Shown: piece by piece, positions 4,901 to 12,609 of the stretch
How positions within the stretch are numbered: the stretch's first letter is position 1
Layout: each line of letters begins with the position of its first letter
Source of the DNA: Spirosomataceae bacterium
Lineage (GTDB): Bacteria; Bacteroidota; Bacteroidia; Cytophagales; Spirosomataceae
DNA: 14,885 bases
Direction of reading: 5' to 3'
Assembly: GCA_025455795.1 (NCBI GenBank)
Contig: JALOLW010000041.1
Span: 1 to 14,885, forward strand
The notes under the pieces: model-generated
What the model was told of the DNA's origin: nothing
The model's input: the letters and a program-made list of their open reading frames with translations, nothing else
Database searches by the model: none
Program-made: the position numbers and the translations under genes

Positions 4901-7642
4901 CTACTTCGTCAAAAACTCGTCCAGATTGAGCATCGCATTGGCAACGAGCGTGAGGGCGGCAGTTTCGGGTTCTTTGTCGGCGAGCGTGTTGTTAAACAAT
5001 CGCTTGGCTTTTTCGGGTTTGGTTTTATAGGTCGTAAGCGACGCTTCGTAAAACTTCGTCAGGAGTTTCAATTTTTCTTCTGAGGGTTTTTTAAGCATGA
5101 TTTTTTCGTAACCCGCTTTGATTTGATGTTGGGGTTGTGGAGCGCGGGTTTGCATCCAAAGTGCCAGTTTTTGGGCAGCTTCCACATAAACGGTATCGTT
5201 GAGCGTAGTGAGGGCTTGGAGCGGTGTATTGGTACGAATTCGCCTTGACACACAGATATTTCGCTGTGGACTGTCGAAAGTCAGCATCGAAGGGTACGGG
5301 TCGGTGCGCCGCCAAAAAGTATAAATTGCGCGGCGGTGGAGGGCCTCGGGTGGGGCATTCCGCCAGTTTTTGTCAATCGGACTCGGCGGCGAAACACTCG
5401 GCCCGTACAAAGTAGGGTTGAGCAATTCACTCACGGCCAGGGCTTGGTCGCGTATTTGCTCGGCACTCAAACGTACCCGTGGGCCGCGGGCGAGGAGAAG
5501 ATTGCGCGGGTCTAATTCTACCAATTCGGGGCTACTCATCGCCGCTTGCCGATACGTGGCCGAAGTGACGATAAGGCGCAGAAATTGTTTAACAGACCAA
5601 CGTTGGCGTTGGCTAAACTCCACGGCCAACCAATCCAACAACTCAGGGTGCGTGGGCTTAAACCCTTGTGTACCAAAGTCCTCCAAGGTTTCGACCAATC
5701 CGTATCCAAAGATTTGCTCCCAAAAACGATTGACCATCACCCGCGCCGTGAGAGGGTTTTGGGGACTCACCATCCACCGCGCTAAGTCGAGGCGAGTTTG
5801 AGGAGATGTATGCTCAAAGACCGCTGGAATCCCCGTTTCTACTTTGGGGCCTTTGGTGAGCCAATTGCCTCGTGTGAATACGTGCGTAGCGCGACGCTGG
5901 TGCGCGGGTAACTCGCGCAGGATGGGCGTGGTGATGGCAGGAATCGCCACCAATGCCGCCACTGAGTCTTGCAAGGCTTTGGGCATACGGTGAAGCGGCG
6001 CGTTAGGGGCATAAAAATCCAGCCAATCCAAATGCAGTAAATCGCTCCTAAACTCCTTGTCTTTGTGAAAGATAACGTACAGCGTATGTCGCCCTTGGGT
6101 GGGCTTGACAGGATGCGACGATGTCCCAAAGGTCTTCCATTGCGACCACGCACCCGGCGGCCCTTCTTGGGTGGCATTGACTTTGCCATAACTGATAACG
6201 GGGCCGTTGAGGTGGTCTATCCGCAGCTCAATAAACGACGAAAAAGAGGTGGTGTAGCGATACGTAACACGGCTGATGTCGCTCAAATCCACGTCGTTAT
6301 AGACGATGTACGCCCCTTCGGTGGTTTGCATGATGGTGGTTTGGTCATCCCAAAGTTCGATGTGTCTGCTCGTGCTGTCGAAGTCTTCGGCTTGCAGGCG
6401 GCGATAGCCAAGCTCCCAAAGCCCCACCCCCCCAACCCCCAGAGGGGTCTTTTCTGGATTGAAACCCTCTCTGGGGGATAAGGGGCTTGTATTAATGGTT
6501 TGGAGCAATTTCTTTATTCTGACCTCATTTTCAGGCGAATAACTATACAGCTTTGGTTTTTCGTTGTATAAATCACGGTCTTGGGTGCTGTTGAAATACG
6601 CCATAAACCGATAAAAATCTTCGTGACGGAAAGGGTCGTACGGGTGGCTATGGCACTGCACACAGGCCATCGTGGTGCCTTGCCATACCTCCCAAGTTGT
6701 CCCTACGCGCTCAATGAGCGCCGCCGTGCGAAACTCCTCGTCGTTGGTACCGCCTTCGTCGTTGGACATGGTGTTGCGGTGAAAGGCCGTCGCAATGAGT
6801 TGGGCTTCGGTGGGATTGGAGAGCATATCGCCCGCCAATTGCTCCACCGTAAACTGGTCAAAAGGCAAATCTCGGTTGAAAGCATCAATGACCCAATCGC
6901 GGTATTTCCAAATACTTCGTCGAAGGTCTTTTTCGTAACCTTTGGAATCGGCATAGCGGGCCAAATCAAGCCACATTGCCGCCCACCGCTCCCCAAAATG
7001 CGAGGAAGCAAGCAGTTTTTGAACCTGTTTCTCGTAGGCATTGGGCGATGTATCTTTCAGAAATTCTGCCATTTGCTGTGAAGTAGGCGGCAATCCCGTC
7101 AAGTCAAGACTTACCCGGCGCAGCAAGGTAGCTTTATCCGCTTCGGGGGAGGGCTTCAGTCCTTCATCTTTGAGTTTTTGAAGCACAAACTGGTCAATGC
7201 CGTTGCGCGTCCAGTCGCTGTTGACTTTGGGGGGCGTAAGGTCTGGGTTGGGGGCAATGTACGCCCAGTGCGTTTCCCACTTGGCGCCTTGATTGACCCA
7301 TTTCGTGAGGAGGGCTACCTCTTCGTCGGAGAGGGGGTCGGCGTCTTGGGGCATTCGTTGGTCGGGGTCGGGGTGGCGCAGTCGCTTGATAAATTCCGAG
7401 GCGTCGGCATCGCCGGGGATGATAGCGGGTTTGCCCGATTTGGTTTTGCCCAAGGCTTCTTCTTCAAACAGCAAACTAAAACCGCCGCTTTTTTTGACAC
7501 CACCGTGGCAAGCCAAGCATTTTTTGTTGAGAATAGGGCGAATTTGCTCATTGAAAGACACTCGTTCTTCGCGCAGTGTGTACCACGCGCTCACTGCTAC
7601 TACTATACCAGCCAAAATGGCTATTCCTGCGCGTAAAGTCAT
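4901..7642 (-). CDS. Planctomycete-type cytochrome c protein (PSCyt1-DUF1549-DUF1553) with a CBM6-like insert
   Basis: This 913-residue protein has a single N-terminal membrane anchor (about 4-20). A PSCyt1-type cytochrome c domain (about 28-120) follows, with haem site CLACH at 42-46 and likely axial M97. DUF1549 covers about 145-355 and contains a second CxxCH, CVQCH at 327-331. DUF1553 covers about 610-870. Residues about 425-545 look like a CBM6-type beta-sandwich (GAYIVY, YRYTTS, IELRID, HLDWLDFY), which would bind a glycan. The family has no firmly assigned reaction; haem plus a carbohydrate-binding module suggests periplasmic redox chemistry on a sugar or polysaccharide. The ATG at 7642-7640 is preferred to a TTG three codons upstream. 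A palindromic DNA element is read in frame at residues 385-408. Confidence 0.9.
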   Translation of the reverse strand: MTLRAGIAILAGIVVAVSAWYTLREERVSFNEQIRPILNKKCLACHGGVKKSGGFSLLFEEEALGKTKSGKPAIIPGDADASEFIKRLRHPDPDQRMPQDADPLSDEEVALLTKWVNQGAKWETHWAYIAPNPDLTPPKVNSDWTRNGIDQFVLQKLKDEGLKPSPEADKATLLRRVSLDLTGLPPTSQQMAEFLKDTSPNAYEKQVQKLLASSHFGERWAAMWLDLARYADSKGYEKDLRRSIWKYRDWVIDAFNRDLPFDQFTVEQLAGDMLSNPTEAQLIATAFHRNTMSNDEGGTNDEEFRTAALIERVGTTWEVWQGTTMACVQCHSHPYDPFRHEDFYRFMAYFNSTQDRDLYNEKPKLYSYSPENEVRIKKLLQTINTSPLSPREGFNPEKTPLGVGGVGLWELGYRRLQAEDFDSTSRHIELWDDQTTIMQTTEGAYIVYNDVDLSDISRVTYRYTTSFSSFIELRIDHLNGPVISYGKVNATQEGPPGAWSQWKTFGTSSHPVKPTQGRHTLYVIFHKDKEFRSDLLHLDWLDFYAPNAPLHRMPKALQDSVAALVAIPAITTPILRELPAHQRRATHVFTRGNWLTKGPKVETGIPAVFEHTSPQTRLDLARWMVSPQNPLTARVMVNRFWEQIFGYGLVETLEDFGTQGFKPTHPELLDWLAVEFSQRQRWSVKQFLRLIVTSATYRQAAMSSPELVELDPRNLLLARGPRVRLSAEQIRDQALAVSELLNPTLYGPSVSPPSPIDKNWRNAPPEALHRRAIYTFWRRTDPYPSMLTFDSPQRNICVSRRIRTNTPLQALTTLNDTVYVEAAQKLALWMQTRAPQPQHQIKAGYEKIMLKKPSEEKLKLLTKFYEASLTTYKTKPEKAKRLFNNTLADKEPETAALTLVANAMLNLDEFLTK
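6419..6488. repeat. Palindromic GC-rich element inside the cytochrome coding sequence
   Basis: Nested inverted repeats are visible. The outer arms are AAGCCCC (6419-6425) and GGGGCTT (6482-6488). The inner arms are CCCCCAGAGGGGT (6436-6448) and ACCCTCTCTGGGGG (6464-6477), one base longer. The loop is about 15 bases. The element falls between the DUF1549 and CBM6-like parts and is translated as a Pro/Gly-rich linker, residues 385-408. This looks like a mobile palindromic repeat that landed in frame, similar in principle to the palindromic elements found inside Rickettsia genes. Confidence 0.6.
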
Positions 7643-7788
7643 GTTTATCAAGCAGACTATTGTCCAAAGTTTGTATTTTTATAAAGTGCGTGACGGCCAT
7701 CAAACTACTCATTTTTTACGCATTGCTTGGTGTTGTGAAAAGCGGTTTGTTGTTTTGTCAAAACTTTTCAAAAACATCAATCAAAATC

Positions 7789-8637
7789 ATGAAAACAACA
7801 CTATTGCTGCTCGGCACTTGGGTAAGTGCGAGCCTTTTGACCACGCAAGCCCAAATCAACACGCCTGCCCCTAGTCCTTCGGCCACCGTAAGTCAAGCGG
7901 TCGGGTTGGGCAAAGCCACAATCGAATACAGCCGCCCCTCGCTCAAAGGCCGCAAGATGTTTGGCACACCGCTCGCTCCTTACGGCCAAGTTTGGCGCAC
8001 GGGTGCCAACAAAATCCCTAATTTGATTCTGACCCAAGATGTAGAAATGGAAGGCAACAAAGTAGCTGCGGGTACGTACGGGATTTTTACGATTCCTGCC
8101 GAGAGTGAATGGACGATTATCGTCAGCAAAAACCCCAATCAATGGGGTGCGTACGACTACAAACAAGCCGACGACTTGCTGCGTTTCAAAGTCAAATCCG
8201 AAGCACTCCCCCGCACAGAAGAGTATTTTACGATGGAGTTCAGCGATTTTACGCCTACTTCGGCCAAAATCGTCATTCGTTGGGAAAATACCCAAGTGAA
8301 GTTTGGCATCAGTCAAAATCCCGACGCGCTTATCATGGCCGACATCAAAGCCAAAACCACCGCAACCGACGTGAGTTCAGACACTTACTTTGGCGCGGCA
8401 GATTATTACTACCAAACCAACCGCGACCTCAACCAAGCGTTGGAGTGGGCCAACAAAGTAGTAGAAAAAGAAAAGGAATACTGGACTTATTATCTCCGTG
8501 GTAAAATCGCCGCCAAACTCGGCAAGTGTGACGTGGCCGTGGCCGACGCGCAGACGGGGCTGGAATTGGCCAAGAAAGCCAACGACGGCGCTTACATCGT
8601 CAATCATACCAACGTCTTGAAAGCCTGCGGGAAGTAA
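7789..8637 (+). CDS. DUF2911 family secreted protein
   Basis: This 282-residue protein has a Sec-type signal peptide (MKTTLLLLG, then a hydrophobic run to about residue 18, probable cleavage after QA near 21). A DUF2911 domain follows at about 32-177, with the characteristic SRPSLKGRKMFG at 48-59, VWRTGANK at 68-75 and AGTYGIFTIP at 94-103. The C-terminal third (about 197-265) reads as paired helices resembling tetratricopeptide repeats (DYYYQTNRDLNQALEWANK, then YYLRGKIAAKLGK). DUF2911 proteins are common in Bacteroidota and have no established biochemical role; a periplasmic or outer-envelope location is likely. The ATG at 7789 is chosen because the signal peptide starts there; the open frame upstream is non-coding in appearance. 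The gene is divergent from the cytochrome gene, with 146 bases between, and ends in a hairpin terminator. Confidence 0.9.
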   Translation: MKTTLLLLGTWVSASLLTTQAQINTPAPSPSATVSQAVGLGKATIEYSRPSLKGRKMFGTPLAPYGQVWRTGANKIPNLILTQDVEMEGNKVAAGTYGIFTIPAESEWTIIVSKNPNQWGAYDYKQADDLLRFKVKSEALPRTEEYFTMEFSDFTPTSAKIVIRWENTQVKFGISQNPDALIMADIKAKTTATDVSSDTYFGAADYYYQTNRDLNQALEWANKVVEKEKEYWTYYLRGKIAAKLGKCDVAVADAQTGLELAKKANDGAYIVNHTNVLKACGK

Positions 8638-8656
8638 TTGGTTAAATCTAACATTG

Positions 8657-8695
8657 ACAAAGTGCCTCTGTGTTGATTTCGCAGAGGCACTTTGT
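8657..8695 (+). terminator. Rho-independent terminator after the DUF2911 gene
   Basis: A 14-base-pair perfect stem is formed by 8657-8670 (ACAAAGTGCCTCTG) and 8682-8695 (CAGAGGCACTTTGT), with an 11-base loop and TTTTTA right after it. It lies 19 bases past the DUF2911 stop and 7 bases short of the convergent CotH gene stop. It serves the plus strand best; the minus-strand flank is less T-rich, so two-way action is possible but weaker. Confidence 0.85.
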
Positions 8696-8702
8696 TTTTA
8701 GG

Positions 8703-11700
8703 CTAAAAACGCACGCTCGAAAAAACGCCATTGTTGCGCCGCCATAACGTAGCATCTTGCGCGTTGATTTCTCCGTCAAGGTTGAAATCAACCGCTTGAT
8801 AAAGGTTGAATTTACCGTTGTGATTGCGCCACATTGTTCCGTCGGCGGCGTTGATTTCGGCAAAAGATGACTTGTCGCCGTCAGCCGCGTAGAGATAAAA
8901 AGTCGCACCCATTTTCAACTGCCCTACGCCCGGGGTATTGGGTGAAATGTACGACTGCTGTTGGGTAAAATCATAGCTTATCTTGCCATCTGCAATGCCT
9001 ACTTTTTGGTGCGACACCGCCCCCACGTGGTTGCGATGCTCAATCACTACGTAATGCGTTTCATCCGCTTTGAACGTAGGACACGCCTTGAGCGTTTTGA
9101 CCGTTCCGTCTTTGTGCAGCAGTGCCGCCGTGCGATAAACAGTGGTAGCTGGCTCGTGCGGTGACGTGCGCAGCGATACCAATACCCAATCGGCCACTTC
9201 GGCGGCGTAGTTGGTGGTTTGCTCATCGCCGTCATAATTCCACGGAGCAGTTTTGTAGGGCTGTCCGCTAGGTGTTGTAGTGGCAAAATTGACCGTAGGC
9301 GTTTGCCCTGGCAACAGTCCCAACGTATTGAGTTTAGTACTCATCTCTTTTCCCTCCATTGCCCCTTCGAGAAATACTTTAATTTGAAGGCAGGCATCTA
9401 CAGTAGCTATATCTTTGACAATCACCTGTATTTGAGCACGTTGACTTTCACACTTCCCGTTGTTTTGAGAGACAAAGTAGCTGCTGCTGCCCACCGATGC
9501 CGTCGAAGGCATGGGAGCCGTGGTAGTACCTGTCAGGTCGTTGGTAGAATTGTACCAACGGAGGTTCTCGCCCGTGGCCGAAAGGATGCTCGGGGTTTGA
9601 CCTTTGGTATAAGTGATGGTCGGGGTTACGAGTGGCAGCGTGGGCTTAGGGCTAACCAACAACTCTATGCGCAATCGCGGACTTTCACAGCCATTGACAG
9701 TTTGGGTTGCAAAAAACACGGGTGTTCCCGCCGCAGCAGTTGAGGGCGTCGGGGCTGTTGAAGTACCTGTACCACCTTCGTAAGTACTGTACCAAAGGAT
9801 ATTTTGCCCCTGGGCCGAGAGTGCCGCCGCCGTTTGTCCTTCGCAGTAAGCATTGCTGCCCGAAAACGTAGGTGCTTCTGGTTGTCCTTTGATACTGACC
9901 TCTATTTTGGCGCGGTCGCTTTCGCATCCGTCAATGGTCTGCGTCACAAAAAAGCCCACGGTTCCCTGTGCTTCGGTCGAAGGTACGGGCGGGTTAGGCT
10001 GTCCCGTACCACCATCGGCGGTAGTGTACCATTGGAGCGCGGTCCCATTGGCCATCAATTGCGCCGATGTAGCTCCCTGGCAGTAAGTAGCAGTGCCAAC
10101 CACATCAGGCTTGCCGGGTTTATTTTTGGTATAGACGTTGATTTGGGTGCGGTCGCTTTCACAACTCCCCCCGCCTTGCGATACAAAATAACTCACCAAC
10201 CCTACCGTGGCCGTGGAAGGGGTGGGCGCAGTAGTAGCTCCCTCTCCCCCAAAAGGTTCGGTGTACCATTTGAGCGATGTCCCATTGGCGGCGAGTGCCG
10301 CCGCCGATTGGCCTTGACAATAGTTGAGGGTTGAGGCAGTTACCGTAGGTTTGTCGAGCCTCGAATTGACACTCACTTCGATTTTCAAGCGGCTACTTTC
10401 GCAACCATCCACCGTTTGTGACACGTAATAATTCGTTTTACCGATATTGTTGGTATTGGGCGTGGGGGCTGTTGTGTTTCCCTCTCCTCCTGACTCGGCG
10501 GTGTACCATTTGAGCATTGTCCCCGACGCACTAAGCGGCTGTGCCGACTGCGATTGACAAAAGCTGATGGTCGTAGGCGCAGTGGGCGGGGCGGTATTGC
10601 AGTTGGTATTGACCAACTTGGGAATGTTGGTATCAAGCCACACGAGGCGTTGTTGAAGAAAATCCGTAAAAATCTTTACTTCTTCGTCGTAAGTATTGCC
10701 CCATTGGTACGCAGGCCACTGGTAAGACCCCAAAATAGGCCACCGCTGAAAATTGCGTTGTTGCGATTCTTGGAGTAGGGCTACGTTTTGGTTGATAAAA
10801 TTGTTGATGTTTTGGTCAGACCATTGATTCTGACGGAGTTGCAGCCAGCGGTCGCGTACTTTGAGGCGAAACGCTTCGTCTTCCATCAAGCGCGCCCACC
10901 AAAAAGGTACCTGTTTGTCTTCGTTGGGGCAAAACTCATTGACAAAATTGTACGCCCAGTGGTTGGGTTCCCAGCCTCGGCAAAAATTGGCATTCCCAAA
11001 AGAGTGGTCATAGTCCCACGGGGGTCCCATTTTGATTTTGGAGTTGCGACTATCCTTGTCTTTGTGAAAGAAAATACTCAACCGAAACGCATCAATGTTG
11101 TAGGTCATTTCGGTCAAAAGAAAATAGTCCACCCACGAGTCCACGTCTATGTATTTGGCGTAGCCGTTGGCGGGGTCTTTGAAATTGGGTCCTTTGAGGG
11201 TATGCTCAAACTCCGTGAAATGATTTTTGATGTAGTTGAACTGCTGGTCGGTGATGTCCACCTTTTTGGGGTACTCGACCATGACGTTGATTTCGTAGTT
11301 GTGATTGGCGCGGTACGGCGACAGCCACTGGGCGTTGGCTGTCCCAGAGTTTTTGTCCACTTTCAAGATGTAGCCACCCGTCACGTCGTCGCCGCTGTTG
11401 TCGGTATTTTTGAGTTTGGCAATATTGACCCGATTGACGTTTCGCTTGATTTTTTCCATCAAAATATAAACCCCACGGTAGTCGCCATCTACTACCAACT
11501 CCAAATAGCGCGTGCGAGTGGCGTACATACTGCCCATTTGATTGGCGAGGTGATAGGTAAACACGTTGCGCATCAGCGACTTATCGGTAAAACTCGCGTT
11601 CAGAATCCAGTCTGACTCTTCGGGCATTCCCAAAAGCGACGCATTGATACCGTTGGAAGTAGCTCCGTCGCGGATTTCAAACCCGTACGGTTTTTTTGGG

Positions 11701-11984
11701 AAAAACTGCGAAGAAGACCCCCGAAATTCAATTCCTACCGTTCCGTCAAAGTTGTTGAAAGGGTCGGGTTGGTTGCCACGGTTGGGATTTTTGTAAAAAT
11801 TACGATTGCCCACCCCGTTGTCAATCACCCCCATTTTTACATCTACTTTGGGGTCATCTTTTATCATTTTACCCTCAGTATTGATGACCATAATCGGCAA
11901 ATTGGAAGACACAAAATCAACGCTTTGAGCATTGATTTTTAAAGCTAAAAAGCTAAAAGACAGACACATAAATACCTTTTTCAT
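8703..11984 (-). CDS. Secreted CotH-kinase-family protein with five Ig-like repeats and a dockerin-like end
   Basis: This 1093-residue protein starts with a Sec signal peptide (residues 1-20, ending NAQ). A CotH domain spans about 75-455, with the kinase-like metal-binding motif PPWDYDHSFGN at 321-331. CotH of Bacillus subtilis is an atypical protein kinase that phosphorylates spore coat proteins, so an extracytoplasmic kinase role is plausible. Five Ig-like repeats of 79-80 residues follow (about 468-858). The C-terminus (about 1030-1090) has two EF-hand-like loops, around D1035-D1048 and D1066-D1077, matching dockerin-like ends of Bacteroidota secreted proteins. The ATG at 11984 gives the signal peptide at the N-terminus; the frame can be extended nine codons upstream with no gain. 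The gene stands alone and may have a sigma-54 promoter. Confidence 0.9.
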   Translation of the reverse strand: MKKVFMCLSFSFLALKINAQSVDFVSSNLPIMVINTEGKMIKDDPKVDVKMGVIDNGVGNRNFYKNPNRGNQPDPFNNFDGTVGIEFRGSSSQFFPKKPYGFEIRDGATSNGINASLLGMPEESDWILNASFTDKSLMRNVFTYHLANQMGSMYATRTRYLELVVDGDYRGVYILMEKIKRNVNRVNIAKLKNTDNSGDDVTGGYILKVDKNSGTANAQWLSPYRANHNYEINVMVEYPKKVDITDQQFNYIKNHFTEFEHTLKGPNFKDPANGYAKYIDVDSWVDYFLLTEMTYNIDAFRLSIFFHKDKDSRNSKIKMGPPWDYDHSFGNANFCRGWEPNHWAYNFVNEFCPNEDKQVPFWWARLMEDEAFRLKVRDRWLQLRQNQWSDQNINNFINQNVALLQESQQRNFQRWPILGSYQWPAYQWGNTYDEEVKIFTDFLQQRLVWLDTNIPKLVNTNCNTAPPTAPTTISFCQSQSAQPLSASGTMLKWYTAESGGEGNTTAPTPNTNNIGKTNYYVSQTVDGCESSRLKIEVSVNSRLDKPTVTASTLNYCQGQSAAALAANGTSLKWYTEPFGGEGATTAPTPSTATVGLVSYFVSQGGGSCESDRTQINVYTKNKPGKPDVVGTATYCQGATSAQLMANGTALQWYTTADGGTGQPNPPVPSTEAQGTVGFFVTQTIDGCESDRAKIEVSIKGQPEAPTFSGSNAYCEGQTAAALSAQGQNILWYSTYEGGTGTSTAPTPSTAAAGTPVFFATQTVNGCESPRLRIELLVSPKPTLPLVTPTITYTKGQTPSILSATGENLRWYNSTNDLTGTTTAPMPSTASVGSSSYFVSQNNGKCESQRAQIQVIVKDIATVDACLQIKVFLEGAMEGKEMSTKLNTLGLLPGQTPTVNFATTTPSGQPYKTAPWNYDGDEQTTNYAAEVADWVLVSLRTSPHEPATTVYRTAALLHKDGTVKTLKACPTFKADETHYVVIEHRNHVGAVSHQKVGIADGKISYDFTQQQSYISPNTPGVGQLKMGATFYLYAADGDKSSFAEINAADGTMWRNHNGKFNLYQAVDFNLDGEINAQDATLWRRNNGVFSSVRF
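9411..10583 (-). repeat. Five tandem Ig-like domain repeats, about 238 bases each
   Basis: Anchor cysteines recur in phase: first Cys at residues 476, 556, 635 and 714 (Thr at 793), second Cys at 528, 608, 687, 766 and 845. Each unit carries LxWY, then TAPTPST or a variant, then a Tyr/Phe-Phe-Val-Ser-Gln strand and CES. The copies have diverged at the DNA level. These resemble the CHU-type Ig-like repeats of Bacteroidota extracellular proteins, which act as spacers or sugar-binding modules. Confidence 0.85.
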
Positions 11985-12025
11985 AGCAATGAGAAGTTGG
12001 CTTTTACACACGATGATCTATGAAC

Positions 12026-12039
12026 CCAAAAACCGTGCC
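12026..12039 (-). promoter_or_regulatory. Candidate sigma-54 (-24/-12) promoter for the CotH gene
   Basis: On the minus strand TGGCACGGTTTTTGG matches the sigma-54 consensus TGGCACG-N4-TTGC with correct spacing and one mismatch (G for the final C at -12). The predicted start would be near base 12014, leaving a leader of about 30 bases before the CotH ATG. The mismatch falls in the conserved GC pair, so activity is uncertain. Confidence 0.42.
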
Positions 12040-12061
12040 AAAATAAACCCACATCTTTTTG

Positions 12062-12069
12062 TACCTTTG
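12062..12069 (+). promoter_or_regulatory. Bacteroidota -7 element (TACCTTTG) for rbfA
   Basis: TACCTTTG is an exact TAnnTTTG match ending 19 bases before the rbfA ATG, which gives a short leader of about 14 bases. The -33 element is not clear. Confidence 0.55.
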
Positions 12070-12088
12070 TCAAAATTTAGGAATACAA

Positions 12089-12454
12089 ATGGAATCCAAA
12101 AGACAACAAAAAGTAGGGCGTCAAATCCAGAAAGATTTGAGTGATATTTTTCAAAAAGAAGGACGCTCGTGGTTTGAGAATGCGTTTATCACCGTGACAG
12201 TCGTCAGGATGAGTCCTGATTTGGGCATTGCGCGGGTGTATTTGAGCTTTTTAATGACCAAAAACAAAGACTTGCTCCTCGAACAAATCCAAGAACGCAA
12301 TCGCCACATCCGACAAATACTCGGGCAGCGCATCCGTCACCAGATGCGTATTGTCCCCGAACTGCACTTTTACTTGGACGATACCGCCGAATACGCCGCT
12401 AAGATAGACGCTATTTTTTCTAACATCGAAATCCCTCCCGCGGAAGGTGAGTAG
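12089..12454 (+). CDS. rbfA: Ribosome-binding factor A
   Basis: This 121-residue protein is the right length for RbfA, a KH-fold factor that binds the 30S subunit and helps mature the 5' end of 16S rRNA, especially in the cold. Family marks are the N-terminal helix with RQIQKDLSDIF (11-21), the strand ARVYLSFL (48-55), the helix around IRQILGQRIR (74-83) and the closing VPELHFYLDDTAEYAAKID (89-107). The ATG at 12089 is preferred over an in-frame TTG at 12059, which lies upstream of the predicted promoter element. It is divergent from the CotH gene with 104 bases between. The Ala-x-Gly interhelical kink typical of KH folds is not evident, as is usual in distant RbfA proteins. Confidence 0.93.
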   Translation: MESKRQQKVGRQIQKDLSDIFQKEGRSWFENAFITVTVVRMSPDLGIARVYLSFLMTKNKDLLLEQIQERNRHIRQILGQRIRHQMRIVPELHFYLDDTAEYAAKIDAIFSNIEIPPAEGE

Positions 12455-12460
12455 GTTCAT

Positions 12461-12487
12461 AAGTTTATAGTTTACAAGTTTATAGTT
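12461..12487 (+). repeat. 15-base direct repeat pair between rbfA and pheA
   Basis: AAGTTTATAGTT occurs at 12461-12472 and again at 12476-12487, a period of 15 bases. The same period is seen in the separate repeat cluster 45 bases further on. Confidence 0.6.
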
Positions 12488-12525
12488 CAAAGTGGGCAGT
12501 GAATATTACAGAATTCACAATAGAA

Positions 12526-12606
12526 ATGTCAAACATGAAAACGATAAACATGAAAACGATAAACGTAAAAACGATAAACCCAACCCCCAAAAACCTCTTT
12601 TTTTGA
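12526..12606 (+). CDS. Possible leader peptide built on a 15-base tandem repeat, ahead of pheA
   Basis: An open frame of 26 codons starts at the ATG at 12526 (a second in-frame ATG is at 12535) and stops at 12604-12606, three bases before the pheA ATG. It contains three copies of Met/Val-Lys-Thr-Ile-Asn, from DNA units at 12531-12545, 12546-12560 and 12561-12575, and ends Asn-Leu-Phe-Phe-stop. Phenylalanine codons in a leader before pheA recall attenuation, but two Phe codons is few and no clear terminator hairpin is visible. It may simply couple translation to pheA, which has no Shine-Dalgarno of its own, or be non-coding repeat DNA. Confidence 0.35.
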   Translation: MSNMKTINMKTINVKTINPTPKNLFF

Positions 12607-12609
12607 AAT

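Noticed and set aside
9411..10583. Periodic repeats as a possible CRISPR array
   Set aside because: The period is about 238 bases and the repeat is at the protein level (Ig-like domains), with no short identical repeats and unique spacers.
10788..11615. Plus-strand open frame of 275 codons opposite the CotH domain
   Set aside because: It is antisense to the CotH kinase domain, whose motifs are certain; the translation is low-complexity Val/Phe-rich.
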